Shown in pieces: positions 1 through 9,839 of a stretch of 64,000 nucleotides of DNA. Numbering within the stretch: the first letter of the stretch is position 1; every line of letters begins with the position of its first letter. This DNA is from Wolbachia endosymbiont of Folsomia candida (lineage in GTDB: Bacteria; Pseudomonadota; Alphaproteobacteria; Rickettsiales; Anaplasmataceae), in assembly GCF_001931755.2 (NCBI RefSeq), contig NZ_CP015510.2:434001-498000 (forward strand). The letters run 5' to 3'. The translations under genes were made by a program, and so were the position numbers. Under the pieces are notes generated by a model, which worked only from the letters and a program-made list of their open reading frames with translations, did not search any database and was not told the DNA's origin.

Positions 1-3000
1 TGTAATGCCTTGATTATCTCGCGCATCAACCTGAGCACCTTTACTCAGTAAAGCTTTAACAACCTCTTTATGGTCCTTGTCTGCTGCGAAGTGCAATGGT
101 TTATAACCATCAGTACTAGGAGCTTCAATACCTGCTCCATTTTGTAGAAGAGTAACAACAATCTCCTTGTTACCACCTAATGCTGCATAGTGTAATGGGG
201 TTCCTATTTGACTATAAGTATGAACATCTTGTAGTGATTGTTGTATTAAAAATTTTGTAATCTCGTTGTTTCCATCAAAAGCAGCCAAGTGTAGTGCTAT
301 TAACTCTCCATTACCATTAGTTTCTTCTCGCTTAGTTCTTAATGACATCAACGCTGCATTTTCACTTACAAGATATTTTACAACTCCCAAGCGCTTATTT
401 TCATCAACCCAAAGCCTACCATTTTCACTCAACAGCTCATCATCTTTATAAAAACTGGCTCCCCCAGCAGCATGGTGCAAAGATGTATATCCAAACTTGT
501 CACATGTACCAATTGCTATCCTCTTATCTTCAATAAAAAATTTAACTATTTCCTTATGGCCAAACATAGCAGCAACATGCAGCGGGATTTCACCGTTTCC
601 ATTTCTAGCATTAGAGTCAGCACCAACTTGAGTGCTTGTGAGATATTTAATAATTTCTAAATTTCCTGCTCTAGCAGCACGATGTAATAATGTCCAATCG
701 CCATTATTTTTTATTGTATTTATCACGTTGGTTTGCTGAAACAGAGCTACAATCCCCTTAAAATCTTCTTCACTTCTAAAATCAACAGCATGGTATAGTG
801 GTGTTTCATCATCGTGATTTTTCTTCACTGAAGCACCTTTCTTAATAAGAAAGTCAATAGTGTTCAGATTACTATATTTTGCAGCATAGTGTAGTAGTGT
901 GTACTCTTTGGTACCAAGCTTTATATCATTTATATCACTCGGTGTAAGATTAAGGCAATAACCTATCTTTGCAGAGTTACTGTATCGTAAAGAATCCAAT
1001 AGTTCTAATTCAATAACTTTTTTATAATAGCGCGTACAAAACTCATCGAAGCGATCACCAGATATATTTGGCAAGTCAATATTCATTTCGATTGTAGAAA
1101 ATTTTCTTTCTTCTAAAACATACTTAAAATGACTTATCCAGTAATGTGACAGCTCGATAGTATTTTTAATTAAATTCTCATGTTTCTTAACAAGTGCCTT
1201 ATTTAATTTCTCTCTAAAGTCGTTTATCTTATTCTCTCCAAGAAACGCAATGATATCGCCTAATTTGGCTTCTTTGCTACCCACTATTTCATTTGCTAGT
1301 TCTCCTAGCTTATTTGATGTATTTTTTAAAGTATTTGATACTTTCTTTAATATAAATTTCCAATTAAACTCACTATCTTTTTTAAGTGTATTAATATGCT
1401 TTTCAACATTCTGTAACTCTTTAGGTATTTTGCTGTCAAGTTCATCTATTTTGCTGCCATCAGAATCAATCAAATATTCTTTCATTTTTGCATCTTCAAC
1501 CAATCCTTTTAGTGCAATTATCAGCTTTCTTTTCTCAACAAGCATATGTGCATTATTAAATACCCAAACACTTGCATCAGAATGTACATTCTCTACTTTT
1601 AATAAAGTATTCTCAAACATACCACCATGTGCCAGATAGTTACGCAATGACGTTCTATCAAGTATTATGGAATCATGATGCATAATTGAACGCTCTAACT
1701 CAAACTTAGGTTCTACTTCTACTAAGATATCTAATAAGCCACATAGAACAACCTCTACTGCAGCTTGTAGTTTTTTATCAACGGAAAATTCATTCTGTTC
1801 CTTAGGAAGGATACCTTTTAGTTCACTTAACCTTCTTTTAAAATTAGTTTTGGAATGTTGCTCCTTTTCTTTTACCAGAGCTTTAAAAAATACATCATTT
1901 AACAACTTCCTATCTTCCTCTGGCAATTTTTTATCTTCCTTGTTATTTAAATTAGAAAGCAAATCATTGAAATGCTGAGCAATATCTTTAAAAGTTTTAC
2001 CTAATTTGATATCTTCAAATAGCTTTCCATAAGCATCAAGTTTTTTTACTGATTCCCCATATTTCTTCCAATTTTCATTTTCTCTATATTTACTTAGCTT
2101 TTCTTTAACTGTAACTTTATCTTTAACTTTTTTTTCAATTGCTCCTATCTGACTTTCCAGATCAATAGTCACTTCTTGTTCTGTATATTTTTTGCCTGGG
2201 TTTGACTTCTTTTCAAAAAGAGAAACTAACTCTGTAAAAATTATATCATAAACTTGCTTTTTCTTTTCTAATTCTCCTTCTCCTTCTCCTTTTTTTTGAA
2301 GTCCTTTAAGAATATTCTCAAATTCTAAGCTTTCATAAGAAGTTGAAAGGGCCTTATCTAATTCCTCTTGCTTATCACTGGCCAAAGCAATAGATTCATA
2401 AAATTCCTTGAAGTTTTCTTTGTTACGAGCACTTATGAATTTTTTATAAGCTTTTATGGATTTTTTATAATCATTAGGTAAGCTTATCTTCAATTGTAAT
2501 ACTAATAATTTACCTTTTTTCCAATCATGCGGTGAATTAGAATTAAGTAACTGCTTTAACTCTTGTTTCACATTGTTATCATCTCCTAGTTGCAATACAT
2601 TGCATAACTTATCGACATGGTTTTCATAGCTTGGTTGAACATTTTCTGACATTAATTTTTTACTAAAGAAAATAGTTAACTCTGATACTGCATCATAAAC
2701 TTCTTTCTTCTCCTTCAGTTGATTATAAATTTCACGTGTTTTTTCTTCTGTATTTAAGTTTTGAAGAATATTATCGAATTCTAGCTTTTTATAACCCTCA
2801 AGGAAATTCTTATTTAATAAGTCTTTATCGGATAAATCTAGATTTAACGCACTAATTGTTTTTTTGAGTTTATCGAAGGTTTCTTCATTATCAGCTTTCT
2901 TGAAGCTATTATAGGCTTGCATAAAATCTATATAATCTTTAGACAGCTTTTTTACGCCTAAATCTTCTATAAAACGTTTACCCTCTTCTCGATTAGAGTC

Positions 3001-6000
3001 AAAATAATCATTCAAATTTTTTTTATCATTTCCCTCTAGTACTTTTAATTCACATGACTCTAACTTATTAACAGAACTTTCATAATATTTTTTTTCAAGG
3101 AAGTCAGCTAGCAGCAGGATTTTTTGAGAAACATCTTTATGAATACTTAAATTATCTCTTAACCCTTTATTGAATTTTTCAGATAATTTTTCCTTGAATG
3201 CGTCAACAATGTTATCTAATTCTAATTTATTAAACTTGTCGAAAATACTGTTTAGCAACTCTTTCTCACCTAAACTTAACTCTCGATTTTCAACCCTAAG
3301 TGAACCCACAAGTTTTTCAAAGCTTTCTTTATCGCGAATACTTATAAATTCTCTATAATTTTCTATAAACTTTTTATAATCATCAGGAAGTTTTATTATA
3401 TCAATTTTATTTTGCCAATCAGAGAGATCACAATTTGCGTTTAGTTCGCTAATAAGGTTTTCTATTTGTACTTTAATATTTCCCTCTATTTCTGATATCT
3501 TGATATTCTTCAAAGAATAATCTTTGATATGATTTACCAAAGTAGGTACCACTTCTACTATTTTACCAATCTTTCTAATTTGCTCTTTTGTACTATCTTC
3601 TATTTGTGATTTCTGTAAAACATCTCCCAGTTTACTATTTGCATTTGCAAATTTTTCAAAGCCTGAGGTAATACTAGCTTTTATTGACTGCTTTTGGTCA
3701 TCCGTAAGACTGTCTGTAAGACTATTTATTAAAGAATCTATTTTATCAGCTTTTATAAATTCATTATAGGACTTAACAAACCTTTCCTGTCCTTTTGTTT
3801 TAATTTTCTCTTGAGCTTCACCATTTAATGACTTTAACTTTGAAACTATTTCGTCTTTATATGTTGATAAGTCTCCTATTTTGTTTTTTAGTGAATTTAA
3901 TTGTTGCTTTAAATCTTTTATATCATTTAACTCTTTAAATTTCTCATTGTCTATTAGGTTATTTAATTTTTCGATTGCTTCCTTGATTTGATCATCTTTA
4001 TGCTCTTCTTTCTTGGAACCCTTACTCTTTTTTTTATCTTTTTCTGCAAAAGGACTAAGTATCTTCAGCATCTTTTCAAACAATTCAATTGAGTTTAATA
4101 CTTGCTTTAGTTCTGCACATCTGTTTTCTCCTAAAATATCCTTATTTTCTTCCAAAATATCAACTAACTTAGATCGTTTTACTGATTCACTATAAAGCTT
4201 AGAAAACTTAATATTGAGTTTCTTTTCTTCTTGTTGAGGTATATTTAGTTGATTAATAAAATTCTGAAAGCTTTTTGAATTTCCATTATTTATGAAGGCC
4301 TGATGAGAATCTATAAGTCTGTCAGTTTTGATGCTATTACCTAGTAATTCTTTTAATAAATTGCCCTTGAACTCTTTTTCATCAAATTTTTCATCACTAT
4401 TAAATAGTCTAAAAAACTCTTTTATTTTATCCTTAATTTTTTCATTTTCTTTAAACAGCTCATAGAGCTCTGTAATCGCTTTTTTTTGCTCGAGGAGAGA
4501 TTTTTCCAGTTTCGATATTGCATCGCTAGTTTGCTTTTTACTTTTCAACTCAGCTACAATTTCAGGTTTATTTCCTTGTTCTTTTGAATAGTCTTCTATA
4601 ATAAGATCTAGGTTTAGCTCTTTATAAAATTTATCAAAAATATCTTTTAATGATTTACTATAGTATTGTGGTTGTATCTTAGCTGATTTAAGTAATGCTT
4701 CAAAAACCTTCACTTTACTAAATAAAATTTTCGCTAATTCTTCACCATTTTTGCGTCCACCTGGGTTAGAATTAGTATAATAGGTATATAGCTTATTCTT
4801 TTCCTCCTCTCCTAATATTTTCAGTTCAAGCAATTGATTAGTCACTCTATTAAACTCCTCTTCACTTTGATTTGAGTTCTCATTAAAAAATGAGAGCATT
4901 TGCTTTTTAAGCTCTAATACATCTTGCTTGACACTTTCTAACTTTTGCTTTATACTTTCATGTTGGGTAATAAGCTCTTTTTCTAATAACTCATGAAAAT
5001 TTGAAAAAACTTTCTCTGTATTTTCCTTGGCAATAATCTCACTACTTTCTAATATTTTCCCCTTTAATTTTTCAATCATATTACCATTTATTGTTTTACT
5101 ATTCTGAGCAACATCAGAAGCTTCGTTAATTAATCCATATATTTTGTTTTGAACTCTATTAACTTTTCCAAATTTAATATTAAGGACAACCTGATTAATT
5201 AGTTCTTTAATTTTCTTTACACTTTCGTTATCATTAATTTCTCCCCCTTGTATATGTTTCAAAATTTCAATAGCTGTTTTTTCAATACTTTCGAGACCAT
5301 TACTACTTTTCTTTAGCTCTTCCACTTTCTTCTTGAGCTCACAGTAGAATTGATCATCATTTGCAATATCTATAAGATTGATTCTATCAATTAACTTTCT
5401 TATCAAAATATCATAATAAACCTTCTCAATGACATCTTTGACATGCTTTAATTCCATTTGGACATCAGCAAAAATACTACTACCTTCCTTCTCAATCTTC
5501 ATTAGTGCAGGTAAACTTTTGCTATGTGACAGCAAGTTTCGAATATCTAGTAGTGAGTTTATTATTTCCTCTGACATTCCGTTGTCAATTAAACTTTGTC
5601 TACTAATATTAGATAAATGAGGAGATTCGTGAGTATATTTCAGGTATTCACCAGTCACTTGCAGTGCTCTTTCTATCACAAATTTCCCTAATTTTTCATT
5701 TGGATTTATCGATAATGCTAATTCTATATAATGTAGTATTCGTTCTAAGGAATAAGGGTCCTTTGCTGTTTCATAGTTATCATATAAAGATTCTGAAAAC
5801 CCCAGAATTTTTTCAGTACTTCCATCTGGTAAATCACTACTGATATCCTCTTTTGTAAACTGTATTGCCTCAAGTGCTGCAGAAAATTCACTTAAACTTT
5901 CTAGCAATTCTTTACGCATAATGCTATCAACTGAATAAGGAACTAAGTACTCTTGAAGTTCTTTAATTTCACGATCATACTCCACTACCATCCTTCTCAT

Positions 6001-7317
6001 TTCACTCTTGCTTTCAGATGACCGCCACACTTCACTTTCCAACAAATGCTTAAATTTGTACCACTCAGCTAAATCTAAATGCTGATGCATCTTTAATACT
6101 ACATTGACAGAGTTAGCTAAATGAAAACCTACTTCTTCCCATGGCAACTCCCCATAAAATTGTTTCAACTGTCGTTTTAGTAAGTGAATATTCTTTGCAA
6201 TAAGTACAAAAGTAAATAAGTCAGCATTATAAAAATGCACACCTGAATTTAAATTCAATTTTTTTATCAACTCAATAACTTCTTTTCTTTGTTCGTTAAC
6301 TGTATCAACAGGGTTGTCTTTTGCATTTTTATCAGGTTGAAATAATTTTTTAAAAAGATAATCTTTGAAAAGTTTTTCAGTACTTTGTTGCACTTGCTCT
6401 GGATTTTGTTCTTCTTGATTTGAAGATTCTGACTGATGATTACTATCAGATCTTTTCTTCCTACTTCCTGACGAACCTGATGGCTGTCCTTCTATCTCCG
6501 TAGCTTGATACTGAGCTTTTAGTTGCTCTAATGGATTACTGACTTGGCCAGAATTTTCGTGTTCCTGTTGTTGATCTGACTTAGGCTGGCGGTTATCAAG
6601 AGGAGATAGCCTATTCTCTTGCTGGACTGTTTTTCTAACTCTTGCTTTATTGAGTATTGGTTCAAAATGTAAGCGCCCTTTATTTACTACGTGTATTGTA
6701 TTGTCCTCACTATAATCTATGTCATCTATAGACCTTGAGCCTGATTCATCTACAATTTGATCAGTCCATATTTCTTTTCCCTGCACAGTATGCTTCTCAA
6801 TAATATGTAATTTTACACCATATTCTTTACAAATTATCCTTCCCTCAATTTCAGTTCTACCCCACATTGGTGAAGTTAGCCCTAGCACACTTGCTACCTC
6901 AGATTGTTGTTCAATATCATTTGCAGTAAATTCAATGCGAGGAATATACTCATTGATTTGTTCGTTTTCATTTTTTAAAGCTTCTTTAAGCCATGATCCA
7001 CCGATAGATAACTGACTTTGCGCAAACCTCTTGCACACTTCTCTTAGGGATTTCACAGTAAAGTCCATTTCAGGCTTTAGTTGTTTAAGGCCTTGTGCAA
7101 CTGAATCGAAGAAACAATCTCCGCCACCTATTGCCGAGCTTATCTCAAAATTATCTGGTAAATCAGGATTATCTACAGAGCGTTTAAAGCGTCTCAAGTT
7201 ATGTCTTTGTTCTAAGTCTTTTTGCTTTATGGATTGCTCTTCTTTTAGTGGATGGTCAGCTTTTAAATTAACCACTTCTTTTTTTAGATAATCTGTTGGA
7301 TGTTGTGTTTTTAGCAT
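1..7317 (-). CDS. Giant OTU-protease / HEPN-like / ankyrin-repeat protein (3' end beyond window)
   Basis: One minus-strand frame is open from the ATG at 7317 to base 1 (2439 codons, no stop), so the C-terminus lies outside. An AAGGGG ribosome-binding site sits 7 nt before the ATG. Residues about 55-225 resemble an OTU cysteine protease: GGGDCFFDSVAQG gives Cys68, and RLHFEPI gives His217. A Gln/Ser-rich linker follows (about 230-310). HEPN-like R-N-x-x-x-H motifs occur at R593-H598 (RNLLSH) and R1892-H1897 (RNYLAH). Between them are charged helical sequence and five degenerate 140-175-residue repeats (about 1005-1680). Ankyrin repeats start at about 2140; eight are visible and a ninth begins at the edge. 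OTU enzymes usually cleave ubiquitin chains and HEPN RNxxxH proteins are often RNases; both activities are inferred here. There is no signal peptide, so host delivery would need a type IV or other route. Confidence 0.85.
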   Translation of the reverse strand, partial: MLKTQHPTDYLKKEVVNLKADHPLKEEQSIKQKDLEQRHNLRRFKRSVDNPDLPDNFEISSAIGGGDCFFDSVAQGLKQLKPEMDFTVKSLREVCKRFAQSQLSIGGSWLKEALKNENEQINEYIPRIEFTANDIEQQSEVASVLGLTSPMWGRTEIEGRIICKEYGVKLHIIEKHTVQGKEIWTDQIVDESGSRSIDDIDYSEDNTIHVVNKGRLHFEPILNKARVRKTVQQENRLSPLDNRQPKSDQQQEHENSGQVSNPLEQLKAQYQATEIEGQPSGSSGSRKKRSDSNHQSESSNQEEQNPEQVQQSTEKLFKDYLFKKLFQPDKNAKDNPVDTVNEQRKEVIELIKKLNLNSGVHFYNADLFTFVLIAKNIHLLKRQLKQFYGELPWEEVGFHLANSVNVVLKMHQHLDLAEWYKFKHLLESEVWRSSESKSEMRRMVVEYDREIKELQEYLVPYSVDSIMRKELLESLSEFSAALEAIQFTKEDISSDLPDGSTEKILGFSESLYDNYETAKDPYSLERILHYIELALSINPNEKLGKFVIERALQVTGEYLKYTHESPHLSNISRQSLIDNGMSEEIINSLLDIRNLLSHSKSLPALMKIEKEGSSIFADVQMELKHVKDVIEKVYYDILIRKLIDRINLIDIANDDQFYCELKKKVEELKKSSNGLESIEKTAIEILKHIQGGEINDNESVKKIKELINQVVLNIKFGKVNRVQNKIYGLINEASDVAQNSKTINGNMIEKLKGKILESSEIIAKENTEKVFSNFHELLEKELITQHESIKQKLESVKQDVLELKKQMLSFFNENSNQSEEEFNRVTNQLLELKILGEEEKNKLYTYYTNSNPGGRKNGEELAKILFSKVKVFEALLKSAKIQPQYYSKSLKDIFDKFYKELNLDLIIEDYSKEQGNKPEIVAELKSKKQTSDAISKLEKSLLEQKKAITELYELFKENEKIKDKIKEFFRLFNSDEKFDEKEFKGNLLKELLGNSIKTDRLIDSHQAFINNGNSKSFQNFINQLNIPQQEEKKLNIKFSKLYSESVKRSKLVDILEENKDILGENRCAELKQVLNSIELFEKMLKILSPFAEKDKKKSKGSKKEEHKDDQIKEAIEKLNNLIDNEKFKELNDIKDLKQQLNSLKNKIGDLSTYKDEIVSKLKSLNGEAQEKIKTKGQERFVKSYNEFIKADKIDSLINSLTDSLTDDQKQSIKASITSGFEKFANANSKLGDVLQKSQIEDSTKEQIRKIGKIVEVVPTLVNHIKDYSLKNIKISEIEGNIKVQIENLISELNANCDLSDWQNKIDIIKLPDDYKKFIENYREFISIRDKESFEKLVGSLRVENRELSLGEKELLNSIFDKFNKLELDNIVDAFKEKLSEKFNKGLRDNLSIHKDVSQKILLLADFLEKKYYESSVNKLESCELKVLEGNDKKNLNDYFDSNREEGKRFIEDLGVKKLSKDYIDFMQAYNSFKKADNEETFDKLKKTISALNLDLSDKDLLNKNFLEGYKKLEFDNILQNLNTEEKTREIYNQLKEKKEVYDAVSELTIFFSKKLMSENVQPSYENHVDKLCNVLQLGDDNNVKQELKQLLNSNSPHDWKKGKLLVLQLKISLPNDYKKSIKAYKKFISARNKENFKEFYESIALASDKQEELDKALSTSYESLEFENILKGLQKKGEGEGELEKKKQVYDIIFTELVSLFEKKSNPGKKYTEQEVTIDLESQIGAIEKKVKDKVTVKEKLSKYRENENWKKYGESVKKLDAYGKLFEDIKLGKTFKDIAQHFNDLLSNLNNKEDKKLPEEDRKLLNDVFFKALVKEKEQHSKTNFKRRLSELKGILPKEQNEFSVDKKLQAAVEVVLCGLLDILVEVEPKFELERSIMHHDSIILDRTSLRNYLAHGGMFENTLLKVENVHSDASVWVFNNAHMLVEKRKLIIALKGLVEDAKMKEYLIDSDGSKIDELDSKIPKELQNVEKHINTLKKDSEFNWKFILKKVSNTLKNTSNKLGELANEIVGSKEAKLGDIIAFLGENKINDFREKLNKALVKKHENLIKNTIELSHYWISHFKYVLEERKFSTIEMNIDLPNISGDRFDEFCTRYYKKVIELELLDSLRYSNSAKIGYCLNLTPSDINDIKLGTKEYTLLHYAAKYSNLNTIDFLIKKGASVKKNHDDETPLYHAVDFRSEEDFKGIVALFQQTNVINTIKNNGDWTLLHRAARAGNLEIIKYLTSTQVGADSNARNGNGEIPLHVAAMFGHKEIVKFFIEDKRIAIGTCDKFGYTSLHHAAGGASFYKDDELLSENGRLWVDENKRLGVVKYLVSENAALMSLRTKREETNGNGELIALHLAAFDGNNEITKFLIQQSLQDVHTYSQIGTPLHYAALGGNKEIVVTLLQNGAGIEAPSTDGYKPLHFAADKDHKEVVKALLSKGAQVDARDNQGIT

Positions 7318-7878
7318 AGAAACCCCTTATTACTTTCATTACTCAAACCCACTATGCTAAGCTTGCTATATGGTAATCGGGAAAATTAGGAGTGCAAGTT
7401 AATTTTATGCATTGTTTGGTATTTCATTTTCAAATTATTAATTTATGTTTTTAAGTTGCAAATCAGTGTGAATAAAAAAGCATATATTGACTACTTTACT
7501 TACTTTACAAATTTCGCTTTTTCTATAAATTTGCTTTAATTTTTTTCTCAGTTCTCAAGCATGTAGGTACCAACTTTAATATTGTGTACCATAAAAACGT
7601 AAGGAATTAAGCCACTTTCAGCCATTTTACATAACGCCCGTGAGAAGAAGTTTTTTTAGAATGGTAACCTCCACCACTTCCATACAATCTATGGTGTTAA
7701 TCTATAGAAAAGTCTAATAGATTGCCTAAAAAATGACTGAAATGCTTGAATTCTAAACTTGAAAAAAACTGAGATTGTATCTGCATGCAAAGGAAATTTT
7801 TTGTACATATAACAGAGAATTAACACATTTATAACACATTAAGTTTAAATTGATCTTAAGTGTTAGAATTTTGTGGAT
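7318..7878. other. Divergent intergenic region
   Basis: This 560-base AT-rich stretch separates the giant OTU gene from the small secreted-protein gene. A weak minus-strand promoter candidate reads TTGCAC (7392-7397), 16 nt, TACCAT (7370-7375). No gene, RNA gene or strong repeat was recognised. No cifA-like reading frame is present here, which matters when comparing the OTU gene with two-gene cytoplasmic incompatibility operons. Confidence 0.5.
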
Positions 7879-8136
7879 ATGACAAACTTTTCCCTTATTT
7901 TATTATTAATTTTGTTTCCTATGTTGGCTTTATCCATAAGCGTTGATAACATTGAGGAAAATTGCAACTATACGTATTATCCAAAACTAAACTCTGATGT
8001 AGCTGATGAGTTACACGCTATAAAGCGAAACTATTATAGATATGGTAATGAGTTAAAAATATTGGCAGATGCTAGGATCAAGGAAATAAAAGGAACTACT
8101 TTAGATATTAATAACACTGATGATAAATCTACTTGA
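7879..8136 (+). CDS. Small secreted or membrane-anchored protein, 85 aa
   Basis: Unrecognised protein. The first 20 or so residues (MTNFSLILLLILFPMLALS) form a hydrophobic signal peptide or anchor. The rest is hydrophilic, with one Cys (NCNYTYYPK) and a charged helical stretch. A GTG two codons upstream (7873) could also start it, but the ATG gives a cleaner signal sequence. It is transcribed away from the giant OTU gene and ends just before an inverted-repeat element. Function unknown. A secreted product is a reasonable inference from the N-terminus; that the gene is real is moderately supported because it is short. Confidence 0.5.
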   Translation: MTNFSLILLLILFPMLALSISVDNIEENCNYTYYPKLNSDVADELHAIKRNYYRYGNELKILADARIKEIKGTTLDINNTDDKST

Positions 8137-8140
8137 AATT

Positions 8141-8283
8141 ATACCTCTTGCATAACCAATTTATGGTAAGAAATTTTTAGGAGAAATGAAGGTGAGCACC
8201 GCAGAATACTTGATGTATTTTAGGAGCGTAAGCAAATTTTAACGCAAAAATTACTATCAGAAAGCAGATTATGCAAGAGGTAT
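8141..8283. mobile_element. 143-bp MITE-like element with perfect 15-bp terminal inverted repeats
   Basis: The left end atacctcttgcataa (8141-8155) is exactly inverted at 8269-8283 (ttatgcaagaggtat). The interior carries no reading frame of note. The right terminal repeat overlaps the end of fumC: the stop codon and last four codons of fumC lie inside it. A second element with a related terminus is at 14626-14767. Non-autonomous transposon is the likely nature; the parent insertion sequence was not identified. Confidence 0.6.
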
Positions 8284-9657
8284 ATTCACCATTTCTTCTG
8301 GTCTTACTATTCTTTCAAACTCTTCCTCAGTAAGAAGCTGAAGCTTCACTGCCGCTTTTTTGAGAGTAATATTCTCTTTATAAGCAAGTTTTGCTATTTT
8401 CGCTGAATTATCGTAACCTATGTGTGTGTTTAATATAGTGACTAGCATTAACGACTGATTCAATAAATCCTTTATTCTCTCTTTGTTTGCTTTAATACCA
8501 ACAACGCATTTTTCTGTGAAATTCAAACTTGCATCAGCCAAGAGTCTTATAGACTGCAAAACATTGTAAATTATCACTGGCTTAAATACGTTCAGTTCAA
8601 AATGACCATTTGAACCGCCAATTGTCACAGCAACGTGATTTCCCATAACCTGCGCGCATACCATAGTTACTGCTTCACACTGAGTTGGGTTTATTTTTCC
8701 TGGCATAATTGAAGAACCAGGTTCGTTTTCCGGTAATATTATTTCACCAATTCCACACCTTGGACCAGAACCAAGTAGCCTTATGTCATTTGCAATTTTC
8801 ATTAAGCTCACTGCCACAGTATTTAGTGCTCCACTTAGCTGAGTGAGTGCATCATTTGCCGCCAGAGCTTCAAACTTGTTACCTGCTGAAGTAAATGGTA
8901 GCCCAGTGATTTCTGCAACTTGTTTTGCAAAATCTTCTGCAAAACCTTTTTTAGTGTTGAGTCCCGTTCCAACTGCAGTGCCACCTTGCGCAAGCTCATA
9001 TACATCGCTCAAAGTTGACTTTACCCTTTCTATTCCCTTTTTAATTTGAACTGCATAGCCAGAAAACTCCTGGCCTAAAGTGAGTGGTGTTGCGTCTTGC
9101 AAATGAGTACGTCCTACTTTTATTATTTCCTTAAATTCCTGAACCTTATCACTCAGAGCTTTATGCAATTCTTGCATGTTTGGAATAAGTAATTGGTTTA
9201 CCTGCTCTGCTGCTGCTATATGCATTGCAGTTGGAAAAGTGTCATTGGATGACTGGCCATAATTCACATGATCATTTGGATGGACTGGGGATTTGCTTCC
9301 CAAATTGCCGCCTAAAATCTCTATTGCCCGGTTGCTAATTACTTCATTCATGTTCATATTGGTCTGTGTTCCAGATCCGGTCTGCCACAAGACAAGTGGA
9401 AATTCACCACTCAATTTTCCATCTATTACTTCCCTAGCGGCTATGCAGATTGCATTTCCTATTTTTTCATCTATGCTGCTCTGTTTCATGTTTACTTTAG
9501 CTGATGCAAGCTTCACCATCGCCAATGCTCTAATCAGAGGCTCTGGGATTTTCTCCGTACCGATTTTGAAATTCTCTAAAGAACGCTGAGTTTGTGCTCC
9601 CCAATAATGTTCACTTGGTACTTTTACTTCCCCTAAGCTATCTGATTCTATTCTCAC
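8269..9657 (-). CDS. fumC: Fumarate hydratase class II
   Basis: Cytosolic enzyme that interconverts fumarate and malate in the TCA cycle. The 462-residue length is normal for class II fumarases. The superfamily signature [15 protein letters not shown] is present, as are the active-site segments [27 protein letters not shown] and [18 protein letters not shown] very strong Shine-Dalgarno (AAGGAGG) precedes the ATG. The gene is monocistronic as far as can be seen. Its stop codon and last four codons come from the terminal repeat of a small mobile element, so the extreme C-terminus may differ from relatives. Function is secure. Confidence 0.97.
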   Translation of the reverse strand: MRIESDSLGEVKVPSEHYWGAQTQRSLENFKIGTEKIPEPLIRALAMVKLASAKVNMKQSSIDEKIGNAICIAAREVIDGKLSGEFPLVLWQTGSGTQTNMNMNEVISNRAIEILGGNLGSKSPVHPNDHVNYGQSSNDTFPTAMHIAAAEQVNQLLIPNMQELHKALSDKVQEFKEIIKVGRTHLQDATPLTLGQEFSGYAVQIKKGIERVKSTLSDVYELAQGGTAVGTGLNTKKGFAEDFAKQVAEITGLPFTSAGNKFEALAANDALTQLSGALNTVAVSLMKIANDIRLLGSGPRCGIGEIILPENEPGSSIMPGKINPTQCEAVTMVCAQVMGNHVAVTIGGSNGHFELNVFKPVIIYNVLQSIRLLADASLNFTEKCVVGIKANKERIKDLLNQSLMLVTILNTHIGYDNSAKIAKLAYKENITLKKAAVKLQLLTEEEFERIVRPEEMVNIPLA

Positions 9658-9700
9658 TGTACCTCCTTCTTGATATCATTCCAGCCTCCTTTTTAGTGTC

Positions 9701-9723
9701 ATTCCAGTACGTGATACTGGAAT
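9701..9723. repeat. Palindromic element (9-bp stem, 5-nt loop)
   Basis: attccagta-cgtga-tactggaat is a perfect hairpin upstream of fumC. It has the same geometry as hairpins at 14691-14713 and at 45199-45221 (inside purK), so it belongs to a dispersed palindromic repeat family. Confidence 0.7.
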
Positions 9724-9790
9724 CTCATTTTACTTTTTAAACTCGCTGCTAATTAGCATCATTTATTAAGTATAATGTTTATATATAGCT

Positions 9791-9818
9791 CCAGTGTCAA
9801 GATATAGAATGACACTGG
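9791..9818. repeat. Hairpin related to the palindromic repeat family
   Basis: ccagtgtca (9791-9799) pairs perfectly with tgacactgg (9810-9818) around a 10-nt loop. It lies just beyond the stop of the minus-strand gene at 9840, so it may also act as a terminator for that gene. There is no clear T-run. Confidence 0.55.
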
Positions 9819-9839
9819 AAAGACCGTAATTAGTTTTAC

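Noticed and set aside
1..8136. A classical cifA-cifB cytoplasmic incompatibility operon
   Set aside because: The OTU domain and size suggest it at first, but no cifA-like gene lies upstream on the same strand, and I did not recognise the PD-(D/E)xK domains typical of CifB.
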